Notes under the pieces: generated by a model | Database searches by the model: none | What the model was told of the DNA's origin: nothing | Seen by the model: the letters and a program-made list of their open reading frames with translations, nothing else | In this document: positions 13,876 through 25,790 of the stretch, piece after piece | Layout of the letters: every line of letters starts with the position of its first letter | How positions within the stretch are numbered: the stretch's first letter is position 1 | Translations under genes and position numbers: made by a program | NCBI GenBank assembly: GCA_022818135.1 | Contig: JAFMSR010000007.1 | Span: 7,734,543 to 7,798,542 of the forward strand | Reading direction: 5' to 3' | From: Saxidomus purpurata | Lineage: Eukaryota > Mollusca > Bivalvia > Venerida > Veneridae | DNA length: 64,000 bases

Positions 13876-15276
13876 ACCTTTGTCTTCAGCTACGATGCCC
13901 ATTGTCCTGAGCTACGAAGACATTTATCTTGAGCTACGAGGACATTTATCTTGAGCAACGAGGACATTTATCTTGAGCTACGGTGACCTTTGTCTTGAGC
14001 TACGCGGACTTTGGTCTGGAGCTACGCTGCCCTCATCGTCGAATACCCACGTCTCCCTCTTTACGCTATATGCTTCATCGTTACAGTAGTGACAACGGAA
14101 TATTTAACGGGGGTTCCGACGATGCGCTGACCTTTGTCTGGAGCTATGGGGACCTTGGTCTTGCGCTACGAGGACCTTTCCCTTGAGCTACGGGACCTGG
14201 GTCTGGAGCTACGGGGAAATGGGTCTTGAGTTACGGGGAGTAGTATAAAACTGCGACTTAAGTCTGAAGCTACGGTAACCTTCGTCTTGACATTCGCTGA
14301 CTTTGGTCTGGAGCTACGGTGACCTATGGCTTGAGCTACGGGGACCTCGGTCTGGAGCTACGGTGACCTATGGCTTGAGCTACGGGGACCTCGGTCTGGA
14401 GCTACGGTGATCTTTGTCTTGAGCTACGCGGACTTTGGTCTTGAGCTACGGTGACCTATGGCTTGAGCTACGGGGACCTCGGTCTGGAGCTACGGTGACC
14501 TTTGTCTTGAGCTAAGCGGACTTTGGTCTTGAGCTACGGTGACCTTTGTCTTGAGCTAAGCGGACTTTGGTCTGGAGCTACGGTGACCTTTGTCTTGAGC
14601 TACGGTGACCTTTGTCTTGAGCTACGCGGACTTTGGTCTTGAGCTACGGTGACCTTTGTCTTGAGCTACGCGGACTTTGGTCTTGAGCTACGGTGATCTT
14701 TGTCTTGAGCTACGCGGACTTAGGTCTGAAGCTACGGTGACCTTTGTCTTGAGCTACGCGGACTTTGGTCTTGAGCTACGGTGACCTATGGCTTGAGCTA
14801 CGGGGACCTCGGTCTGGAGCTACGGTGACCTTTGTATTGAGCTAAGCGGACTTACGTGTGGAGCTACGGTGACCTTTGTCTTGAGCTAAGCGGACTTAGG
14901 TCTTGAGCTACGGCGACCTTTGTCTTGAGCTACGGTGACCTTTGTCTTGAGCTACGGTGACCTTTGTCTTGAGCTACGCGGACTTTGGTCTTGAGCTACG
15001 GTGACCTTTGTCTTGAGCTACGCGAACTTAGGTTTGGAGCTACGGTGACCTTTGTCTTGAGCTACGATGACCTTTGTCTGGAGCTACGGTGACCTTTGTC
15101 TTGTGCTACGCGGACTTTGGTCTGGAGCTGCGGTAACCTTTTTATTGATTTACGGAGACTTTGGTCTGGAGCAACGGTGGCTTTTGTCTTGAGCTACGGG
15201 ACCTGGGTCTGGAGCTACGGTGACCTTTGTCTCGAGGTACAGGGACCTTGGTTTTGAGCTACGGGGACATTTCTTG
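13876..15276. repeat. Large 22-bp minisatellite, about 60 units in two main subtypes
   Basis: A 22-bp unit built on gagctacggtgacctttg is repeated for about 1.4 kb. Two main subtypes occur, one with ggtgacctttgtctt and one with cgcggactttggtctt; a third reads ggggacctcggtctgg. They alternate in short blocks, suggesting a higher-order period. Breaks with unrelated sequence occur near 14040-14105 and 14220-14255. The repeat from 15281 on resembles the family at 23.3 kb, so the array probably expanded from a tgacctttg motif inside such a copy. Confidence 0.95.
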
Positions 15277-16898
15277 ATGAGGAGAACATTTGACCAGAGT
15301 TTCAACCAAATCGTTGAAAGTGTTAAGGCAGGGAATGTAAGCCTAAAAGGTTTGACATTAAGTCGTGACCTTAACCTTGATCAAGTGTGACAGGCTCATG
15401 CATGGTTCTGTACATCTAACCTGGCTTTTATCAAAATCCTTCAAGTGGCGCGGGTAGGAAATGTTGCGGACGGAAACGGATTTTTTTACATTTGACAGCT
15501 TTTTGAGAAATAGCTTATTTTGAGATATTTATGTTCTTATTCAGCAATGAAGTTTGGTATCAAATATTTGTCTAGCGCCGATGTGGGCTTCAATAACCCC
15601 CGATTCGGCTGAAAAAATCCGCTTTTTAATAGATTTTACGATGTGAAAACTGCGAATAGGTCAGCTATATATCGTAAATATGTCTTTTAAGTGAAATGTA
15701 AATACTCTTTAACATCTTTTTTATTAAAGAAACTTGAAGCTGTATTACATATTTACCGGAAACAGATCGACGATGACTATATTCATGCGGAAATCGGAAA
15801 AACGATTTAAATGTGATCAATATTTGTTCGTGTAAAAGCCAAGTACATTTTGCGAATGAATATATTCTTGCAGCCTTTAATTATACATTTATTTTTGAAT
15901 GCCAATTGCTGTCAACTAACTCGAACTCAAGCTTACTCAAATTCCTCGCAACCTATTCAGAATAAAAGAACACTGGAACATAAAAAATTCACAGCTGGCC
16001 TTAGAACAGAGTTCGAAAGTCCCCATTCATTTTTATTCTTAGTTTTGCCTTTCGGGAGACAGTTTCCAAGTTTTATTTTGTAATATGAACAAATATACAT
16101 ATTACACGTTTTATCTAAAAGAAACTTAAAAAAAAAAGCTAAGACTATAATTGATGATACAACTCCACTTTAAAATGAAGAGATGATACTTGTAAGTCAA
16201 GCGTTGATGTATCAAGACGAAGCAATTTCAGTAAACACAAAAAACTGATGTAATGGTTAGTAAATGCATAGATATAGGCAACAACTGCAACCATTCACGT
16301 TGCACTCGGCAATCGAGTAAATATATTGTTTGTTGTCCAGGTACTGCACAATGATCCTTCCTTTCAAAAACATACTTTATTGTGCCTGTGATGGAAACAT
16401 AATGGATCCACTTTACTCCGCACCTGTCTGGCCGATACAGGTGTTTTATATTGGCCGAACAATAAAAGCTGTTCACTACTTTCTAAACGTTAAAAATCAT
16501 TAAATACAATCAAAGCACTGAAAGTACTGGTGGGACAGTTGTGATGGAATGTGTAAATTAAGTTGAGGCAAGCAATACTGAGATACTCAGCTCCGACAGA
16601 AATATTGAAATATTCACTCCAAAAATGTTAAGTTAAAACTCATTTGTTACTGTTACATCCCGTTAAAATATTTAATTAACGACGGCATTATATCAATTAT
16701 GTTTCGGCTCTTACTAACCTGCCACCACATACTGTTTTAGCGTAGGTTGATGTACGCATATGGGTTGTTTTAGATCTTTAGAATATAAGAAATATTTATA
16801 TTTTACGACTTAGCCGGAACCCGTATCCTACACTCAGCGCATGCGCATATCCCCCTAGGAGTGTACTTACTTTTAAGGAAAACAGTTTGTGAGTGTGA
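15277..16898. other. Decayed interspersed repeat, then gene-free sequence
   Basis: 15281-15420 has acatttgaccagagtttcaa and cgtgaccttaaccttgatc phrases as in the 23.3-kb repeat. The remainder shows no gene; frames at 15850-16083 and 16228-16476 have no recognisable domain. Confidence 0.4.
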
Positions 16899-17050
16899 GC
16901 ATACATGTGTTTCCAAAAATATTCAGCTTCAAGAAGCAAAATTGAAATGTGCTACAGTAGTCTAAACGCAGCATACATGTATTTCCAAAATTATTCAGCT
17001 TTTAAATGCAAAATTTTAATCTGCTACAGTACAGTAGTCTAACGCAGCAA
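16899..17050. repeat. Two-copy tandem duplication of about 75 bp
   Basis: The phrase gcatacatgtgtttccaaaa, followed by attcagctt, gctacagtagtcta and acgcag, occurs twice in a row with small differences. Confidence 0.75.
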
Positions 17051-17116
17051 AGCAAAGGCAATTCAAATACGTTTTATGTCGGTAACTCATTGCATTTATG
17101 AGAACGTTCGATTTTG

Positions 17117-17153
17117 CTGGGGGTGGGGATGGGGGTGGGGTGGGGGGGAGAGA
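17117..17153 (+). other. G-rich tract with quadruplex potential
   Basis: At least four G runs of 4-7 bases are separated by one or two bases (ggggtggggatgggggtggg). The plus-strand and minus-strand frames across it are unconvincing as genes. Confidence 0.5.
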
Positions 17154-17590
17154 AATTTTCTTATTGGTGTCTGGGATAAAAGCATTGACACGAATATACT
17201 GTAGATATTACTCCGCTTCGAACTATTTCTTTCGGCGGAGTGACCTGTGTTTTGGGAACTTAGTAAATTCGAAATCCGTTTATCTATTATTGTTCGTTCG
17301 TTTAGTTTTTTTATAGTCCTGGCCGACCACGGCATTTCTCCCCTGGTGAACTTGCCGAAAACCTAGTATGACTCTCATATGTACTTGTGCGTAACAAAAT
17401 ATAAAAACTTAGGGTTTTCTGTCTGACTGCAATACCAAGCCATTTTGTTCCAAAGTGTTTGCACAGATTTACTGTTCTTGCGTAATCGTCGGCACAAGCG
17501 ACTGAGAGGACAGTTTCGACCCAAATTCTATCAAATTCAGAGATATTTAATGTGTAGCAGCAAGAAAACTAAACTGGTAAAACTTGCTTC

Positions 17591-17651
17591 CTTTAAATAT
17601 ATAATAAATTATTTTGTAACCGTTACAAAGTAATTTATTATATATTTAAAG
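17591..17651. repeat. AT-rich 30-bp palindrome
   Basis: Arms 17591-17620 and 17622-17651 are inverse complements with one mismatch around a single central base (arm starts ctttaaatatataataaatt). It could extrude as a cruciform or be a small fold-back. Confidence 0.9.
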
Positions 17652-18554
17652 TTTTACACTTTGTTGGTCTGTGCGTTTGTTGGCTCTGGAACGACTATCT
17701 TTCGACAACCGTCCCAAATATAAAAGCGTCAACCTTTTAACACTACTAAAGCAACGCATTGAACAGTGGTATTAACGCATGATTAATCTTACATTCTTAG
17801 TCGACTTTCATTTACTTCATTACGATTTGTGCAAATAACTATTCACTACTTAACTTATATGGTGTCATGGCTGGAACCTGTCAGCTATACGGTATTTAAA
17901 GCATTTCTAGGAGACCGTGAACCATACTGCACAAAGAAGTGCGTCTGAACTTTCTTTAAAGGCAAATGAATCATTAACACCGATGCATTCTATCACATGA
18001 TTATGCAATACGTCTCTGTCATAAATAAATAATTCTTCGCAAACAAACAGATATTAAAGTTTTATCAGTCTGACAGGAAATACAACCTTTAGAAAATAAA
18101 AAATGCGTGTCTGTAACACATACTAGACGTCTATTTTGTCACGTGATTGGGTTTGAAAGATTTTCATCAGAAGGGATAATTGAACGACGCAATTATGAAA
18201 GTTGTTTTGCTAAAGTGCTGAATCTAATATCAGAAATCAATAGTATCCAAGACAGGAATGTATCGATTAGTTCATCTCTTTACAATTGATGAACTCTCGC
18301 GACATTTAGTTCAATTGGTATTTCCTATTGCTATTTGCGTCATACACAATAAACAGATTTATTTCTAACTTAAAAGGACAAAATGTAGATGTAGTAATCA
18401 CTGAAACAATCCAAAACAAATCAGAACAAATCATGAATTAAAGGTACAGTCCAACATCGCGGAACGCACCTCCCTAGGGCAACAACCTCCCCAATGTGAA
18501 AAGTTTTAAGATAAATTACTATAATAGCCGGCAAGGTAAGAAACGAGGAGTATG

Positions 18555-18800
18555 GGAATCGATACAAACGTAGCTCAGTGGTTATTCATACCTATTATAC
18601 ATTTGCCTCCAGAAAGGGGCTGGGTTCGTATCCCAGTCGGAGCACGAAATGGCCTTTTGAGCAAAGACACTGGTTCCGCACGGACCTCAGTCTACCAAGT
18701 GTAAATGGGTACCAGCGATGAAAACACCCTGTCATCGTTATCGTGATAACATCTCGAATGACGTATTTATCGAGAGGGACTCAATATGTTTTATATGTAT
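18555..18800 (+). repeat. tRNA-derived SINE
   Basis: An A-box-like gtagctcagtggttattcat and a B-box gggttcgtatcccag lie about 45 bp apart. The body contains gagcaaagacactggttccg and tgtaaatgggtaccagcgat, a layout seen in molluscan SINEs. At 18826-18880 another B-box-like ggttcgaacattcgacctct suggests a second, degenerate copy. Confidence 0.65.
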
Positions 18801-18880
18801 TACCAATTGAATTATGGTCAATGGCCGAGGTTCGAACATTCGACCTCTCGCTGGACTGGCAATCGAGAAAAGCGTGCTAC

Positions 18881-21800
18881 AGCATAAACAAACATACACC
18901 TTATCATTTTACTACTTGAATGTCAATCTACGTACATATGTAAATTGAGTTTAGTGTGACAACAATCCCGATGTAGATTTTCAAATTAATTATGACACTG
19001 CAATAAAGAAATGACATACACTTATCTAAATTTATTTATGGCGTCCTGTTCAAAATATATTTTCTTGAGGTTTAACTCTACTTTCAGCAATATCTCAGGT
19101 ATGTACAGATATATAGGCGATTTACCTAAACATTGTTCCAGGGAAGGATATATACTATAGGACCCCACACCTCCGGCCACCATCCCAACCCCCGCAAGAA
19201 ACCTCCAACTGTCTCATATCCTTTAATAACGAACATTTGTTATACATGTAGGTACGCCTGAAATAATTATATGAACCATTTCGATAAGGCATTTTATGTA
19301 CTCATATTGTTTGGAGTGTGTACCTTTCGGGTGATTACGACATTTAGTTGAATACGACAGAACGTCGAAAGTTCGCCGAATTACGGCGAAATGTATCGTT
19401 TCGTACCAAAATATTTATAATATGTAAGACAATAAACACTTGCCATATTTCAGTTTACAACAAAGTTTATTTCAGTGCTGCAAAGAAATTGGAGCTACAT
19501 TTCGAAACACGATGTTCAGCAATAACACTTTGAGCAATTCTTTAATCATCGAATTACAGTATTTAAATGTTTAGTAGTGACATTTAGTAGCTGTATAGTT
19601 TTACCAAATCTTTTGACTTTAGTTTAAAACCCGATTCCTATTTTGATTAAATAGTAAATTGGCATGGATGTGCATGGTCGGCACCTTTGCGAGATATTTA
19701 CAGTTGTATGCAATCGGAATGGGAAGTGTGCATATACATGTAAAACTAATGAACTAATTAAACAGCACGATGTTACTGTACAGAGCATAAAGGTACCTAT
19801 CAGACACGGACAAGGCACATGACGGGTAAGGACGGGTACCTGGGCAACGTAACACCCACAATCAACCTCAAAATAAATAACCTCCAAGCAGCACACATTG
19901 GAGCGTTAATAGTTTGCCCAAAAAGGATGAAGGTAATTTTAGCACAGACACGGAACAATCAAATAACAACAAAAACAGATACAGTATACTTAATCGTATA
20001 AAGTGTGAGCACATGACCTCTATACTCATCAATAATGATGCGGACAGAATTTAAATTTCAAAAAGGTGTATGTATGTTAGTAGTTAATATTAGAATTAAT
20101 ATCTGTCGGAAGTGCATGCCAATACATTTTTCCTGTCAACTGCATTCTTTTTAACATGTTTTGATGAAAAAATAGGATTTTCATGATAATATACTTTTGT
20201 TCTACGTCTCAGCAAACACAGGCCGGTTTGTTTGAAACAGAAACATTCGTCAAAAGTTAAACGACTATACCAGGCCGTGCCAAGATATCCTGTCATTTTA
20301 AAATAAAAATGTGTGTGTTAAGGAAAGAGAATAGTACGTCTTACATACAAGCTGTTATTGACTGCTGAACCCACGTTGTGAGTAATTGCCTAGTTGTATT
20401 TGACACCTAGCGGATATCTATCTATAACATTCTTTTAACATGACGCTAAAATCTTACAACGATACGTTGAATCCATCTAAATGTAATTTACAAATCCGTG
20501 AAACAAACCAACCTTTAAATATATATCCGAAAGATTTTAACAAACATGGTGCGAAAAAAGTTGTGTATGACTGCAATTTTCTCCACAGGTGTTTTGTAAG
20601 TGCACAGGGTAAATCGTTCACTGTGGCTAGACTCCGCTCAATAAATGAACTTTTCATCAGTGTGAACCGTTCCAAAAATAACAATACTCTTTCAAGGTAG
20701 AGTAGAATCTAAAGGACATGGTACACGGTGTCAATAGAATTCAGCTTTGACAAAGGTTGAAATCTATTTGCACACCGGAATCAGCAAATTGTTTTGTTAT
20801 TGACATGTAAATGGTCGCAATCGGGTGATTCGATCAGGTTCATTGTATACTTATCAAATAGTTAATTTTAACAATATTTCAAATATTCGCTACAATAATG
20901 AGGAAAATTCTAGTCAGAATGAGGAAAATTCTAATCAGTATGAGCAATCTTCCATCCAAATGACATAAAAATCAATGAACAAAAATATGTTTGAAAGCTT
21001 CTACAAATCTGTCTCTAGGTAAGGACTTGTTCCTATGTGTGAGGGCTTTTTGCACTTAGATGTAACCTTATACGATTCCCTGTCAGTCTTTACAACCCAT
21101 ATACATACACTGCACTGTAATCAGTTTCAATGTGGACTACATTGCAAAGGTATTTGAAGCATTGTCTGTCCTGTCTGCTGGTTTAGATTAAAAATTCACA
21201 ATAAATTATATTAATTGGTTTCAGGGTGTGGCAAAAGACAGTCTTGTGTATGTAAGACACTTCGACGGGGGATAGTTTTAAAACATTAATTTAATATTCT
21301 GGTTGAAATATGCATATGGATCTGTTGAGTTAAAACTTTTAAAAACAATATCAATGTTTGCTTGAAGCAAGCCTTTCTGTTTTAGCTTCATCATTAAAAC
21401 AGGTTGATATAAAGTGTGGCTTCTTTTTTCCTCACATTTTGCAAAATTATAATTATCCAAAATGTACCCGTGACATTAATGGTTAAAATCAGCATTTCCC
21501 CTGTCCTTGAACCTGGTTTTAGTGTGATGTCTTCTCAAAATTCGACCCGAATAACCAAGCCCCAATGAATCTTGACAGCGGGTACTTCCCAAATGAGACG
21601 AAAATGGACAATAAACATGGTAATGAAACTAGTGAAAAGACATTCATTACTAAAGTATTTCGCGAACGACCTCTAAATTTTCTTCCGAGCGATTTAATCT
21701 CCCGGTTTCATGATCATACAACGGGTACTGACAAAAACCTTCAGTTTGGTTATGTTTTCATTTTACACAGAATGTTTAAAATGCCGAAAACTGTCTGTTT

Positions 21801-23329
21801 TGATATAACAAAGGAATTTAAACTTGAACACATAATACTGCCAACAGGATAATAGACGAGAAGAATACTAGAATATGCATTTCAACATGATATGCAGTTG
21901 TAAATAAGACTGAGATTAGATAAAAGTGGGGATGGAAAAAACATATGTTTAACAGATCTACCATCAAAAATGGCTTATAGTCCATATAGGGCTCTGATGT
22001 AATTGAAGGTAATCGTAGAATATGATAACAGACTTGACATACTCACGAACTTGCATGTTGCCTACAAAACTTAAATCTACATTTAAATAAAATAGTCTCA
22101 TAGTTTAGCAAAAGTTTGTATCTTACTGTTCTGTCCTATCGTGTTCCGTTCTTGTTTATCCTGTCTTGTTAATTTATATCCTGTTCTGTTCTGTTCTGTT
22201 CAGTTCTCAATGAACATGTACCTCACCTATGTATCTATACCGTTGTATCGAACTGAGATGTTTGTGTGCAATTAACAAGCAAGACAGACCTACGCAATAT
22301 ATGAGACATAGTGTATGTCTGTGACACTATGCAACTTGTTGTTTACGTATGTTTGACATGAAAGTATGGCGTCAAAAATGATAAATAACTGTACTTAATA
22401 TGTAAATTTCAGTAAACTGTAAATTAAGACCTAATGAGGTTTAATTTAAAATGCACATTAATTAACACGAATGCACCACATGATGACAATTTACATTACA
22501 GTGCATTATGCCACTGACGTACACATACTAAATAAAGACTAATTTACTGGATCTGTTTTTGCAATAAGGACAAAACAGGCATTACTGTCATAAAAGTAGA
22601 CTTGTATTTTCATACCTTAATAACTAAAGCTTTCGACAGATTTACATATGCTGGAGTGCAAAAACAGAAGTACAGAATCTTATGATACTTCAATTCAATA
22701 TGTCTGATACTGACAAAAGTAAATAGAATAAAGAAATTCGTGCCGTTATACACATTCAATCAGGCAAAAGCAATCGATTCAACGCTGGGTATAGGATAGA
22801 TATCAAATAGAGGTGTCTGTACAAGGCACCTACAAAATCAATTCAAAACACATAAAACCACAATATTGTCGCATCCTAAATGTCTTTATATGGCCCAGCA
22901 TGGTTTCTTACAAAGTATGCCTGTGTACTTTTATAACGATAAGCACAATCAATCTGTGCGTTCTTTGTAAAGCTTGTCTGTATAAGACGGCGACATGCAA
23001 GATGAAAATAAATGAATTAGTGTAGCAGCCAATGCAATTATCTGCAGTCACTGGTGTGAACTAATACAATGATAAGACAGGAGCGGCGCTCCATAGTAAT
23101 TAATATAATTATGTCTGCGTTATGGAAAAAACAAAATGTAAAATCGTGGCCACATATGTTATTGCACCGATACAAGTTCGAATTCGCCATTGGCTCTATC
23201 GAATATCTCTTATCTATATGGAATCCTGGTCATAATAATACAGCCTAGTGTATACATGTACATGTCGTAGCCATAACATAAGACTAAATTGTAAGAAAAT
23301 TATTCACGGGGTTTGGGGGCTATACAATG
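18881..23329. other. Gene-free AT-rich stretch
   Basis: No exon with conserved motif was found. The longest frame (21565-21852, plus, 95 codons) has neither recognisable domain nor paired splice sites. A short (tgttc)n run lies near 22178-22200 and a doubled gaggaaaattcta near 20900-20940. Confidence 0.4.
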
Positions 23330-23755
23330 TAATCATGTAACATTTGACCCCCAAAATGACCTTGTCCTTTGTCGTCATAATGAGATGAACATTTGACCAA
23401 AGTTGATAAATATCTTGGAAATATAGTCTTGTGACCTTTGACTTTTAAGTGTGACCTTGAGCCAATGTGGCTGAAAACCGGATTCTTCATGTCCTCTGAA
23501 TGAGATAAACATTTACCCAAAGTTTTAATAAAATACTGCAAAAGGTTTGAAAGATATAGAAACAATACCTTTGACTCTAAATATGACCTTGACCTTTAGA
23601 AGGACTGACTATAACATGGATAATTCATACTGCTTCAATGAAGTGAATTTCTGACCCAACTTTTAAAAATTATTTCCCTGGGTTGAGGAGGTATAGTCTT
23701 AACCTTGAAGTGTGGCGTTGACTTCGAGCAGACATTGTATGGGGAACAGCTTTGA
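23330..23755. repeat. TGACCTTTGAC interspersed repeat with units of about 130 bp
   Basis: About three imperfect units each contain a tgaccttgagcc or tgaccttgaccttt phrase, then gagataaacatttaccc and an aaagttttaataaaatac block. Related copies lie near 9.43, 11.76 and 15.28 kb. Confidence 0.6.
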
Positions 23756-25155
23756 GAATTTATTTAAAAATCAGTCTATGCATGTAGAAGTTGTCAGGCT
23801 GGACATGGAGTAGTTGGGGACTAAGGGAAGGTTCCATATTGCTTACCATATCCACACTTAACAAAGGAAAAGACAGCACGCCTGCATTATTATGACCGCG
23901 AAACTGGAAATATCTAAGACATTTTGCTTGAAGTTTTGATACGAAATATGTCTGTAAGAACACTGATGCAGATTATGCTGAAGAACATGCACATAGTATG
24001 CTTGTCTGTGATAATACGGAATATGATTTAACACGCAGGCTCTGGAAGTTCTGCACACTAATTTAGATACAACGGCCGTGGTGTAACTGAAACGAAATGG
24101 GCACACAAATTTAAAGTCAACTGCACGCAACAATTGAAAATCTATATATATAATCATATGTATTCTAGAGGGTACTCAGATTTCCTCCCACTCGAACGCC
24201 CACATAGAACACTAACGTCAATATATCAAGTAGTATGATTAGTAGTATTGTAATTCAAATATAAGTGAAGTACTATGTTGAGTTATTCAGTGACAATAGA
24301 ACTATGGTGCGAAATGTTAAGGTCTTGTAGATAAAATCATTTTTTCAATTTTTCAAAACTGCCATATGTCGTAATAGAAACGACACTATTCTATCCAATA
24401 ACTCGCTCGTGCAAGTTAATTATAAATTATTGCTGTTGCGCAAAAACGACTCCGATGTTAAAAGATTATATCGCCAGAAGCAATTATAAACTCGTATATC
24501 TTTTGACAATGCCAAAAATGGCGGAATGTGAAATATTCTATCTTATAATTTCTGTTACGGTATCTCAGTATGTATTGTGAGAACAAACTGCAAAAAGTTC
24601 GCCAATCACTTAATTCAAGTCCCATTATATTAGTACCCTGTATATGGCGCGTTTGCGAACCTGTGATCAGCCAGGATTATTAGGATGAAACTCTTGCAAA
24701 AGTATTTTGGATTTAGGGAAGTGGCTCTACGTAAGAATATTTGGATGCTTATATTACGACCAGTCGCCTTAAAGATTTTCTAAGATATGATTTAAGTACA
24801 CTTTTGAAGTTGCGGGCATATTTAAACGCGTCTACCATAAACTGGTTAACAACCCGTTTCATATTGCCGTATTAATTCGTTCTTGGGCGGTTTCCTTACA
24901 AAAAGAAGTTGTAGGTGGATTCAATTATCCGTAAAAAGTCATACAACAATAAATCATTGAAAGAGAACCACAAAATTGTGCGTATAGTTGCTTCCACCTA
25001 CAGGTTTTACAATATTACATTGTATACTTAAGTTTAAACCCATTTAAGGTCAAATTCGATAAATTGCGTGCAAAATTTTGGCAGTAACTTAGGGTGGAAC
25101 TTTGACACACCTGTAAATAAACGTTCAAAACACTCGACCATTTATTGCCGAATTA
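23756..25155. other. Gene-free stretch
   Basis: Nothing recognisable was seen on either strand. Confidence 0.4.
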
Positions 25156-25399
25156 AGAAAGAACACGGTGAAGAGAATGACAGTCCAGCCATAATTCCCC
25201 GCCATTCCCGAAATTGTTCATGGATTCTCGAATTGACAGAAACAAACGGAGCATCATGGTCTCCGATGCTATTTTGTAGAAACTATCAACTCACTTTTCG
25301 CTATGACCGTTTGTTTCTGTCAATTCGAGAATCCAGAACAATTTCGGGAATGGCGGGGAATTATGGCTGGACTGTCATTCTCTTCACCGTGATCTTTCT
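25156..25399. repeat. Near-perfect long hairpin (93-bp arms, 57-bp loop)
   Basis: Left arm 25156-25249 and right arm 25307-25399 are inverse complements apart from one mismatch and one single-base bulge (an extra a in ttcatggatt). The plus-strand open frame of 124 codons at 25068-25442 runs through both arms. It has no known domain and is best explained by the symmetry. The near-identity implies a recent origin, selection for pairing, or an assembly fold-back artefact. Confidence 0.95.
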
Positions 25400-25439
25400 A
25401 ATATGTGTGCGTTCGCAGACAACAACTTCGTTCCTGACC

Positions 25440-25790
25440 TAGGATCACGAGTTATTGATCGGAAACCAAATATTCATATTCACTATGACCTTGACCTTTC
25501 ACGTCCACTGGCCTAAAAAGCATTTCTACTGGTCATGGCAAAACTCCCTATCAAGTTTCGGGATCCTTGGATAAATCATTCTTGATTTAATGATAGGGAA
25601 ATATTTAAATGTGCATGTTCACTGCCTGACCTTAAAACTACTGATCTCGAAAGCAATATCTCATCTCTTGGTCATAATCAGTCACCCTATCAAGTTTCAG
25701 GATCCAAGGCCGAAGTGTTCTTGAATGCAAACAGACTGGTTTACCGACGGACAAACCGACAGATGTGCGAAGTAATACATGTGCATATTA
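25440..25790 (+). repeat. Old interspersed repeat
   Basis: It contains tatgaccttgacctttcacg, two copies of a ccctatcaagtttcgggatc phrase about 140 bp apart, and a terminal gacggacaaaccgacagatg block. This is the pattern of an abundant bivalve repeat. Confidence 0.55.

Noticed and set aside
18555..18650. Candidate functional tRNA gene
   Set aside because: A and B boxes are present, but arms do not pair into a cloverleaf and a SINE body follows; same reasoning for 44117, 47425, 51130 and 56733.
21565..21852. 95-codon plus-strand frame with mixed composition
   Set aside because: Looks somewhat protein-like but lacks any motif, homolog I recognise or consistent splice partners; kept as noncoding.
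25068..25442. 124-codon plus-strand open frame
   Set aside because: It spans both arms of a hairpin; the residues mirror that symmetry and show no domain.
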